Assembly (NCBI GenBank): GCA_905221605.1
Contig: CAJNDS010001112.1
Location: 2,084,972-2,148,971, forward strand
Length of the DNA: 64,000 nucleotides
Direction: 5' to 3'
Source: Symbiodinium natans
Lineage: Eukaryota; Sar; Dinophyceae; Suessiales; Symbiodiniaceae
Below the pieces are notes generated by a model. The model was not told the origin of the DNA. It did no database searches and saw only the letters and a list, made by a program, of their open reading frames with translations. A program made the translations under genes and the position numbers. Shown piece after piece: positions 45,101-57,100 of the stretch (positions are counted from its first letter, which is position 1; each line of letters begins with the position of its first letter).

Positions 45101-48100
45101 GTCCATGATGGACCAAAACAAGAGCCGAGTCAGAAGGTTTAGAGTGTGCCTTTAGGGATAAGGTTTGTAATAGAAGTGTGTAGGGACGCTCCTATGCCTC
45201 TTCGAAGCCCCTAAAGGCCCTAATGACCGTTATGTCTCTCAAGGCTCTTCCAGCAGCCAGGGTTTCTAAGCCCTAAACCCTAAACCCCAAACTAACCCTA
45301 ACCCCAAACCCTACACCCTAAACCCTAAACCCAAATCCCTAATCCCTAAACCCTGATCCCTAACCCCTAATCCCTAAACCCCTTCCCCCTCTGAGGATCG
45401 GTGATCTCAAGTCCGCCATGCGTTTCATCATCGATGAGCTGCAGCCATCAGACCGCCTCAGACGCATGCCTCAACTTACCCTAAGTGTCCATGTACAGGG
45501 TTCAGGGTTTAGGGTTTAGGGTTTGGGGTCCATGTACCTAAATCGGGAGTACTTGGCCATCCAGAACCTCTGATATAGTGACTTGGGGGCCCAAGTATGT
45601 AGGAATGTGGTACATGGACCCTTCGGGTTAGCCAACAAATTAGCTCAAAGTGGTTTGGGGCTTGATTTCGTTTAGGGGGATATCTCTGCTGCAAAGGGGC
45701 TCTAGGGTTTAGGGTTTTGGGTTTAGGGCTGGGGGGGGCTCTTGGGTGAAGGTGTAGGGCATACCTGAAGCCAGCGGAGTGGTTTAGGGCTGCATGACGC
45801 CTGTGACGCTTGCCACAACCCTAAACCACTGAGGCATAGTGACCTTTGAAAACTTCGGGCATCGATGCCTGCGCCTGCGGCGCATGGACAGCCAAGGGCG
45901 TGATGAGGCAAGGTTCCGATACATAGGGTTTAGGGCCTAGGGTTCCAGGTTCCAAAAAAAGGGTTTAGGTTACCCCCCATAAGGGTCAAAACGTTTAGGG
46001 TTTAGGTTTTAGGGTTTAGCGGTTAAGGGCTTAGGGTACCAAGTACCAGGGCATGAAGCTTCAAGGACGATGGCCTCGAAACCGAGAGCGGCCGTCGAAA
46101 CCGCAAACCCGGAAAAGCCCAAAGAGGACCTTGACCAGGGAGAGTGTTTCGGGTTTAGGGTTTAGGGTTTGGGGTTTATTGTTTAGGGTTTAAGGTTTAG
46201 GGAGCCGTTTGTCTGAGGGCCCCATTTCAAACTTGTGCAGGATTTCTGGTGGGGGGGGGGGGGTGGTGGGTCTGATTTGTAGCGCTTGTCGGAACTTGTG
46301 GGCTGGTTGATGTTACACGCCCTTTGTGTTTTCCCAGTCTGATTCGCAGCACATGGAGCCTTGCCCAGATATGCCAGTGCGAGAGCCGAAGCCCTGTGAA
46401 CCGAAAACGCAGACCCCAGCCCAAACAAAATGAAGATGATCTCCAAACCTCGCGAATCCTTCAGCTCTATAATCTCCAAACTAGTAAAACACACCCCCTG
46501 GAGTACTAAACTCTGAAGCCTCGCCTGAAATCTGCGTGTTCCGCACTAAAGGCCGCAGTTCAGACGATGCGATTGCAGGTCGCCGCCTCTGTTTGAGGAA
46601 TGTCAGGAATCAGTGACATAGGGTTGTAGGGTTTACAGGGTTTGTGGGTTTACAGGCTTTTGGGCTTTGGGTTTGGGATTGTGGCCTTAGGCCTCAGGGG
46701 TTTTCGGTTTAGCATCGGGTGCTTGAGCGAGCCCCTGCTCGGAACAACCGCCTCAAACACTGAACTCTTCAGTTCTAGCAAGGGTTGAAGGCTTTGTGGT
46801 ACTTTACTGTAACTTTAGATCCTTAGCCTTTTTGGGTTTATTGGGTTTCTTAGTAAGGTAGCTAAAAGTTTCATTTATAGCTACCCTCCTGAGTGCAGCC
46901 AAGAAGGGTGATAAGTTTATAGGGTTTAGGGTGCTAGGGCTTAGGCCGGGCCTGTTCTTGGAAACCTTGTCTTGTCACACCAAGTAAAACACCCTCAGCT
47001 CCTTGTTTGGTGTAGGTTTTGGGGAAGCACGGTCTCAAACATCCGACCCCCACCCCCCCACCCCCGGCCTTTAGGGTTTAGGGTTCGCCAACCCATAAAC
47101 CCCCTCTGTTTGGACGAGCCCTAAACCTACCCTAATCCCTAAACCAGAACCACCCCCTAAGCCCCTAAACCTACCCTAAACTCTAAACCTCGCAAGCCCT
47201 AAAGACTAGATCAGTGTTAGGGATCCTTTTTACTTCTTGGGTTATGGGGCTTTCTTATATATGAACAAAAAGGATCCTTTTTTTCTTCCTAGGGGAACAG
47301 GGATTAAGAAGAGGGGGCATCCTGTCCTGGCCATCAAGAACTGCGGGAGGCGGGCGGCGGCACCAACATTGCCGAGGGCCTCGACTTGGGTTTGTCAGTG
47401 CTGGCGCCTGGGCATCCGAATTTGGATTTTGTAGTTTGTAGTGCTAAGAGCCCTAAACTCTAAACCCTGAACTCTACAACCCTTATCCCGAAACCCTCAT
47501 AAACCCTAAACCTGTGTCAGGGCCTCGAATGTGATTCGAGTACCCTCAGATAGTACCCTCGGGTTTGGCAATTTTGGGGACTGGTCCCAGGGTCGAACCC
47601 GGGGTGGGCAGCCTGTGATGCAATCCCCTTATCCTTCATTTATTCCTAAGGGGTTTAGGGCTTAGGGTTTAGGGCTCGCAACCCCAGCCCTAGCGGTTCA
47701 TTTAGTCCACAGTTAATTGGGCAGTAGCCCGAATATAACGCCAAATACCATACTGCTCAATTATCCTTATTCTAGGACACCCAAATAAGGAACCCCTAGT
47801 TTCGGAAGCCCTCATATGCAACTACGCAATTCCCAGAAGAGCAACCCAGGAGCAGCGGCGCCAGCGGAATCAGGCGCCGTGGAGGGGTGGGTGCTGGGGG
47901 GGAAGGGCGGAGACTCTTGATAAGCTGATGAAGGAACGCCATCTTTGACTTCTACATGCATGCATGTACATACACACATGTGTATATATACATATTTTTT
48001 TATCTATTTGAAGAAATAATATACCCAAATAAGAATACACCGGGCATGCACGTGTACATGTAAATTCCAGGTCGGTAGTCATTGTAACTTGGCTCTTGTG

Positions 48101-51100
48101 AAAGAACTTCGAGTGCAAGAGGCAGGGCTCTCACCCCTAATAACCTTAAACCCCAAACCCTAAACCCTACACCCTTGCAGTGTCATGTTTGGCTTGCCAG
48201 AGGTGTCTGCGATCCTCCTTCTTACGGATGGTCAGGATGCATCATTTCGTGGCGGCCTCAGCTGTTCTTCTTACTTCGCCTTTAGTTGAACTTTAAACTT
48301 TTTGGGTTTCCTTATTTAGTAGGAATATTAAAGTTTAACCTTTTTCCCCCGCTGGTTATTGGAGAAGTAAGTCTTTGAGCTGTGCATGTTAAAAGCGATT
48401 CTTCTTCAGAATAGGACTGACCGCTGCTGACCTGTTTAGACCCAAGGTCACTAGAGGATTGGTGCAACATGATGCGGTTTTCATTAAACCCTCAACCCTA
48501 GACCCTGTAAATCTACCACCCCAAACAAGCCGAAGCTCAAAACCGCCAGCGTGAGCGACGAAGCCCTTCACCCTAAACTCCATAAACGACTAGCTCTAAT
48601 CACCACCCTAGAACCCTAAACCCATGAGCCTCAAGGGTCCATGTACCTCATTATTATATAATTGAGCCCAACAGTCCCTATATAGGAAGTACTTTCAAGG
48701 TTAAAGTATTCCCTACTTTAGGTACATGGACCCTTAGAGGAGTGAGCCTGTCTATGACAACAGGAGCCGCTGCCGCCTCTATGGTGCAGCGTGCGAGCAA
48801 GGCTGGCGCCAGCCTCTACGCCTTCGGATTTGGCCAGGACTGCCTCGACTCGGGCCCCTATATTATGATTATTATTATTATTATAAATTGTTATTATATA
48901 TATATATATATATTCCTATACCTATATACATTGCCACATGTTATAACACATGTTTAAGTCATATGTGTATATATGTATGTTATAAAGTTCCGGTGCTTCT
49001 ACAGGACCTTAGGGTTCCATGCTTAGGGCTTCTTACTCTCTTTGCCGCACACACATGCGGGTGTAGGGTTTGGAGTTAAGGTTTATAGTAGGGTAGGTAT
49101 GCATGTACGTAGTTCTCATCGTTGTATGTAGGACGTGTCTACGTAGGTGAAGCCTGAACTCCGCAACTGGCAGGATCATGATGCAGATTTGCTCAGAGGC
49201 GGGGGGGGGGGGGTCTGCAGCTCTCTCCATTGACTGCAGTCCCAAGGAATCCTAAGCACCTAACCCTAACCTAACCTAAACCCTAACCTAACCCTAACTA
49301 ACCCTAAACCTAAAATATGGGGGACACACACCTTAACTATAACAGTCATTCCTATTATAGAAACCCTACTTTGTACTATGTAGGTACTTAGGACCCTTTG
49401 GGAGAAGCCTCCAGGCTCCATATGCGAGATCCCGCAGTGGAAGGTACCGTGTGTTCAGGGTTCCGGGCAGTTCAGACCGGCCTTCTGCCGCTTCAGAGCT
49501 GGAGACATGATCGAATCCCTAGGGCTCCAAGTATGCAAATAATACTTTTTCATTGGGGTCTAAAGTCTGTAAATAATACCTACTTTGGGCTATTTGGAGC
49601 CTTAGGGAATAGAGTGCATACTTGGAGGTTCATGGGTTCTTAGAACCCCTGAACCTCCAAGTAGGGTTGAGGGAGAGCCTTGAAGGCGTGTCTGAGAGCG
49701 CAAAGACGCCCTATACCTTCGTGGAGGACACGGCCACTGTCAAGGCAGCCGGGTGATGAGTTACCCCAACCCCTAAACCCTGAACCCTAAACCCCGTCTA
49801 TGAAGCAAAGCCAAGCCTAAGCAACGAAACCCCTTGCAGAAAGGTGCGAGGCAGGCGGCAAAATTCCTAGGATTGTGTGCCCTTACATCATGGGGCAGAA
49901 ATCCTAAACTGCCCCCTTCCCAAACGCTTTTCCCGCTGTTGACTCTCCTTAAGCCCAGATCCCCCCTGAGACAAAGGAGGCATTCGCTGGGGTTGTTGGC
50001 GGCCTCTCAAGCGTCGTGGCGCAGAACTTGCAGCTCAAGTTGGCACCTCGTATGAAACCTCGGGCTCAGGTTCTGTGCGTGTGGGCGGTTCTCTGAACTC
50101 AGGGGCACTTTTTGGGGTCCTATATGTAGTAACATAGTACGGCTACGGACCCCAAAAGGTACCCTAATGTCGAGAATTACCCATATCGTGCTACCCCCAA
50201 AGGTGTCCCTTACTACACTCCATGGCCCATGTTAGCCTTATCAAGGGTGCCACCTTAAAGGGTTCAAGGTAACATCCCTTGATTCCCAGGGTTTAGGGTT
50301 TGGGGTTTAGGGTTTAGGGTTTAGGGTCCCATGTCAGTGTTCTGGGAATCCCGGGGTGCCATGGGTGCCATGTGCAGTGTTTTATCGGGTTCCCGCAGCT
50401 CCACAACGCTGGGAGGGCTGAGGATGTAAGGGTGTCAGGGCTTAAGGGTTTAGGGATTAGGGTTTAGGGTCTAGGGTTCAGGGTTCAGGGTTAGGGCTTA
50501 GGGTTTAGGGTTGACAGGGTGGACTGGGTGTTTTTGTTTCCTCCTGACTGGAGACAGCGTATCCTAAACCTCCGACAGGATCTCTAGGCTGGGTTTAGGG
50601 TTTAGGGTTTAGGGTTTAGGGTTTAGGGTTTAGGGTTTAGGGTTTAGGGTTTAGGGTTTAGGGTTTAGGGTTTAGGGCTGCCGTGTAGCAGTAACCAACA
50701 CCAAACTCAGGGCACCGTTATTCGAATCTGGGAGTTTACGAAAACAAGGGACCACTTTTTTATACCCCTAAATGGCCCGATATAGAATAGAGTCCCCTGA
50801 AAGGGACGGCCAAATAAAGGGGTTCCCCGATGTTCGGAAACTCCCCATATCGGGACCGGGCTACGACGAATCTACACAAGAATCTAAGCACTGGAACCCT
50901 GAACCAGCAAGGGTTTCTTAAACCCTAAACCCTAAACTCCAAACCCTAAACCCTAAACCCTCAGCGCCTCCCTGATCTCACCGAAGTTTGCAAGGATTGC
51001 TCCGCCCGGCTCGTGGATGTGAACACACCTTTCGAGGTGGAGAAGGCAGGTGAGAACAAGGCCAGCATGGGTAGGATTGCTATATCCCCCTCGGGAATGT

Positions 51101-54100
51101 TTTTTTGTTTTGGTTTATATAAAACCCAAGAGGATAACATATATTATGGTAGGATTACTATATCCCCCTTGGGAATTATTTTCTATTTTGGTTGACATAA
51201 AACCCAAGAGGATAAAATGTATTAGGGTAGGATTACTATACCCCCCCTTGGAAATTATTTTCTATTTTGGTTTATATAAAACCCAAGAGGATAAAGATTA
51301 CTATTTTTATTCAGGTTCTAAGGGGAGTATAGGATTAAGGTTGAATGGACAGCGGGGATGCAGACCATACATAGATGAAGTGGGGAGAGTCGCCTAGCAG
51401 CGCATAGTTGGCTTGATCTAGCGGCTGTGCTAGGTCGGCCGGCGATGCTCGAACGGCTTTCCAGAGTGAGGTCAAGGGAAGATCTAATGGTGTTATCTTT
51501 ATCTGGCACGAAGGGCGTGACCTCGCTGAACCACAAGCGGCTTGTGACAGCTGAGTGCCCGCGCGCGGGGCTCGTCCTTCCTGGCCCTGCAAAAAATGAA
51601 GAGGGGAAAATAGACATTAGACCCTGAAAGTTGGCGCTTTTTGGGTACTTTGAACCCTACCTGGAACCCCCAAAGTGTGTACCAAATCATAGCCCCAAGA
51701 TCAAGACAGGACCATTTTTGTTCTCTTGGGGTTTAGGTCGGGGTAAGTTCATGAGAACCCCTAAACCCTAAACCCCAAACCCTTGTTCCTTCGAGGCCAC
51801 GGTGTCGATCCCGGACATCTTCGCCGGCGAGCGGCGAGATGTGCTCCTGGAGCTGTCGATCCCTGCAGATCTAGCAGGCCGGGGTTTGGGGTTTAGGTTT
51901 GAGGGGTTTGGGGCTTCAGGGTTTAGGGTTTGGGGTTTAGGGTTTAGGGATTTGGGGGTTTAGGGTTTGGGATTTGGGGGTTCAGGGTTTGGGGTTTGGG
52001 GTTTAATGCTTCTCCTCCTCGTCAACAAGGCAGGCGGTATAGGGCTTAGGGTTTAGGGCTGACGCCCACGAAGCACAAGAGGACCACAGAACAGCAAGCC
52101 CTAAAGAAGAGAGAATCCAACGCACACATGCTCAACACACATTTAGGGTTTTAGGTTTTAGGGTTTGGAGTTTAGAGTTTAGGTTTTTTGTAGCGGGCTA
52201 GGTCTCCTGGGCTCATACTGTGTTACAGGATTTGAGAGTGCTTGCTTCGTATGCTTTGCGGTCTGTTGCGCATCATGCAGGGTGAAAGGGTATAAGGAGA
52301 TAACCCCGACATATACCTCATATAGTCCCCTGATATACGAAAGTAGCCCCCAAAATAACCCCTAGCTAACCCCCTAAGGTCCCTTAGAAGGGTCCCTCCT
52401 CTAGTCCCTTAGCAGGATTCTCCTTCCCTAAACCCTAAACCCTGAACCCTAAACCCTAAACCCTAAACCCTAGACCCTAAACCCTAAACCCACTCGCATT
52501 CCTTAGTCGACTCTGAGGCCCCTCGCAGCCCTAGGTAGTGTCTGGATACGGGTGTGTTCTCCCTTATGCCGACAGTCCTTCCTAGGGATTATCGTACCGG
52601 CCCTAAAGAAATGTCCCTCAACTCTATCAAACCTAAAGCCCCGAGACCCTAAACCCATAAACCCTCGAACCCCTAAAGCCCTGAAGCCCTAAGCCCAAGA
52701 AAAACCTAAAGACCTCAAACCCAAACCTACTTGGGTTTCCGCAAACTAGGGGTGCCTGATTGGGTTTTTTCTTATAAAAGGGAGTCCTACCATTTGCGGT
52801 CTACATGTTAGGGTTCCCCTATCTTCGGAGAAAAAAAACCTAAACTCTAAACCCTAAACCCTAAACCCTAAACCCTAAACCCTAAACCCTAAACCCTAGA
52901 CTTGGGAACCCATCTCTCCGGCAGGCGACGAGCGTGGCAGAGTGCCACTCTTGGAGGCCTAAGACAAAACGGGGAGGTTCAGGCTCTAGAGGGTTTAGGG
53001 GGGTAGGGTTTGGGGCTTAGGGCTTAGGGTTTAGGGTTTAGGGCTTAGGGTTTAGGGTTTAGGGTTTTAGGGGGGGTAGGGTTTGGGGCTTAGGGTTTAG
53101 GGTTAGGGTTTAGGGTTTAGGGTTTAGGGTTTAGGGTTTAGGGTTTAGGGTTTAGGGTTTAGGGTTTAGGGTTTAGGGTTTAGGGTTTAGGGTTTAGGGT
53201 TTAGGGTTTAGGGTTTAGGGTTTAGGGTTTAGGGTTTAGGGTTTAGGGTTTAGGGTTTAGGGTTTAGGGTTTAGGGTTTAGGGTAGAAAAGAGGCCCAAC
53301 AAAAACAGCAAACCCTACACCTCGAACCCTGAGCCTTAATTCCATGTGGGAAGTTCTCTACATTAGGGTCCCGTTTTGAGTAGAGAACTGCCCTAAACCC
53401 TAAACCCTAAACCCTAAACCCTAAACCCTAAACCCTAAACCCTAAACCCTAAACCCTAAACCCTAAACCCTAAGCCATGTTCATGGCATGGAGGCCTCCG
53501 TGCGCTACTTCAACCTCCAACCTGGCAGAGCTGGCTCCCAATCAGCCCCGGCCTTGGCCACTGAGGGGGTTTCGGGTTTAGGGTTTGGGGTTTGGGGTTT
53601 CGGGTTTCGGGTTTCGGGTTTCGGGTTTAGGGTTTAGGGTTTGGGGTTTAGGGTTTAGGGTTTAGGGTTTGGGGTTTCGGGTTTAGGGTTTAGGGTTTGG
53701 GGTTTAGGGTTTAGGGCTTGGGGTTTGGGGTTTAGGGGTCGGAAAAAGGGTTTAGGGATGAGGGATTACCCGAAGGCTCCGGGCCCTCAAAAGCCCAGGA
53801 TTAGAGACCCGGTACCAGCCCCTCTGTAGGAGGGTCCTTGGAGCCTTAGGGTAGGGTTTCGGGATGAGGGATTAGGGTTCGGGGTTGAGGGATTAGGGTA
53901 CAGGGTTGGGGATTAGGGTTTGGGGTTGAGGGATTAGGGTTCAGGGTTGAGGGATGAGGGTTTAGGGATGAGGGATTATTCAGGGTTGAGGGATTAGGGT
54001 TGGGGATGAGGGATTAGGGTTCAGGGTTGAGGCATGAGGGTTTAGGGTTGAGGGATTAGGGTTGAGGGATTAGGGTGGTTAGGGATTAGGGTTTAGTTTG

Positions 54101-57100
54101 GGGTTTGGGATTTGAGGTACTGGGCAGACTTTGTCCGTTCGGGTCTAGGATTTTAGGGCTTTAGGGTTTAGGGTTTAGGGTTTACAGGGTAGGGTGGGCA
54201 GGGTTTGCTGCACATTTGCCTTTTGTTGGTTTCAGAATCAAAGAACTTAGGGTTTAGGATCTGTTGCCACGGACCGGCCCCCAAACCCTTAACCTTGCAA
54301 TCTCTGCTACACGCTGCGAGAACGTAGCTTTCAGAAGCGTGGGCCGTAGGCCAATGTTCCACAACTCTATGAGTTTGGGGTTGAGGGTTTACGGCGCCCT
54401 AAACCCTAAACCCCAAACCCTAAACCCTAGACCCTAAACCAGGGTTTTGCGAGCCCTTCCTTAGTGCATCTTTTTTGAAAGAGCTCCCCAGCTCTTTGGG
54501 GTCTCGTGCCTCCAAGGTTGCACCGACCCTGAATCTACTCCTACTATGGCCCTTATTAGGGTTTCGGCTTTGGGGTTTAGGGTTTAGGGGTACTATCTCA
54601 GGGATCTATAAGAAGGGGTTCCCAAACCCAGTCCATGGATTTTAGGGCTAAGGGTTTATGGCTCTCCGAAGGTCCAGAGCCCCCCGGAGATCATGCACCG
54701 TGGCAGAGATATGAGAGTTTACGAAAGTAATGGACCCCTAAAATACCCCCGGGTTCAGGGTTTAGGGTTTAGGGGTTGTGACCCCAAATACTAGGATTCC
54801 CGCCCCTAATCTCAGAAACCCCATAGGACATCTTGGATGGGCTTATGGGGTTCAACAAGGGGTGTATATCTAGGGGTGGTTAGATGGTCCCTTAGTATGG
54901 TCCCTTGCCTTCTTTAAAGGGTTCTGAAATATGGGCCCTTGTGCTTGATAGGGCATATGAGGGGGCACATGAGGGGTCCCCTTCAAGGGCCCATTTTAAG
55001 GGACCATGTAACTACCCGAAGAGTATTCTAAGAGTATAGTGTTTTTTCGGGGTTCAGGGTTTGGGGGGGGGGGGGGGGGGTTCTAATCATGTCTGAGTAG
55101 CTGAGTGAGTACACTTTACACTTTGTGGGATACTATAATCCCCTATAGAACCGAAAGTGTACAGTTTTTTATGGCTTATGAACTCAGCAACTAAGAAGGC
55201 ATTTGCAGCTAGGCGGCTTCAATGTCGCGACGTGCAGCTGTGTCTTCCGTAGCATTCTGCAGACGACGAGCTTTGGGCCGAGGCTCCTTGAAACCTCTTC
55301 GACCCCTCGGTTTAGGGTTTAGGGTTTAGGGTTTAGGGCCCTTGGTAGAGTTTCTTTTCACTAGAAGCCTTGGAAACCAGTTGCCATGAGTGCGCCTGAG
55401 GTTTGTGCAGCGAACAGAGGACTGATGCCATTCATGCAGGGTCTGCAATCTGCAAGACTAAGAGTGTCCTGACATGATATGCATATATAGATACATGTAT
55501 GTATACAATTTTCTAGGTAGCGTGTGTGTGCATATATATATATATATTTATTTATATTTATGTATTTAAATAAAATATTATATATATATAAATAAATATT
55601 GTTTTATTATACTCTCAGCCTGCTCTTCCTTCTGCAAACTTCCTTGGAGGAGCCGCAGCCAGAGCAGGAGCCAGATGCCGAGGTTGCGGACCAGCGCGAA
55701 CGCCCCGTGGCACCCACGTTGGTAGAGTGGGGGTTTAGGGCTTAGGGTTTAGGGTTTAGGGTTTAGGGTTTAGGGCTCAGGGTTGTTTGGTTTCGGGTCC
55801 TAACTAGTGATTCCATGACTCGGCTAGTGGCTTTTATTTGACCTTTGGCAGTCTGTTGAGGCTAAGCAGTGGATCGCACTTAGAGCACCAAGCACGGCCC
55901 AAGCGCATGCTACCAGGGGTTGCTTCGGATGATCTACTTTTTGTTTTGGGCTGTGGCTGGCTACTGTTGTGCCGGAGTCTCCCGTAGATTGAGGGCAGTC
56001 CTTTCTGCCATGTCTGAGAAACTCTTCCGCTGGCTACGAGAGTCCAACTCTCCCCCCAGACCCCAATCCCCAAACCCAAAACCCAAAACCGTGTGACGTG
56101 GACATTCGTTCAGCTATCCGGTTGGCAACAGCGCTCCCTGCGTAGTGGACGTTTGTTCAGCTTTGCTTGCGTCAAAATAGCAAGCCTCCCCACTGGCAAG
56201 CCAGCCGCATTCAGCCAAGGGGTCGAGGTTGCAAGAGCTCTGGCTACTGCTGCCACGACGCTTGGGCAGACCAACCGCCCAAATCCCTTCAAACCCTTAA
56301 GCCAGTCGCCTAGGGTACCAAGGCCGGGAGGGTTTGGGGTTTTGTAGGTTGGGGTCGGTAAATTTGCTCTGGGGTGTTTGTGGGGATCTCCACCTTGACC
56401 TTGCCTCTGCGTTCGTGGCGCATGGTAGTCTCGTTTGTTTTTTTTTTGTGTGTGTGTGTGTGCGTGTGCAGCAAACGATGGTGCCAGCAGGGGTATGTGC
56501 AAGCCCTAAACCCTAAACCCTAAACTCTAAACCGTGGGCTTTGAATTTACAGCAGTATGTTTCCCCGTGGTCTGCCGTCGTTACAGCATATGGGTCCTAC
56601 TGTAAATCAGGATCGGCGTCTAGGTGCCGTACATAATCTAAGTTCGAGGTTTGACCATGCTTAGTAGCTGAATGAAAACACTTTACACTTTTGGGATACT
56701 ATACTCCCCTAAAGAACTGAAAGTGTACACTTTTTTGGGGCTTATGAACTCAGCAACTAAGCATGTAACCCAAGCCCCAAACCCGACAGGCTCACAAGGC
56801 TTTTGATCCTAAATAACCCTCAACCCTAAGCCCGAAACCCTAAGCTACCCAGATCTTCCAAAACCCCCTCATCAAGGAATATACACTAATTCATGATAAT
56901 GATCCTTAGTATAAATCAGGGTATATTCCTTCATTTAGGGGTTTTGGAAGATCTGGGTAAACTACCCTAAACCCTAAGGCCCTAGGCCCAAAACCCTAAA
57001 CCTCTAAACCCTAGCCATCAACCCCTGAGCCCGACATCCTAGACCCCTAAACCCTAAACCCTAAACCCTAAAAATGGTGATGCGAACCTGAGTGCCTCAG

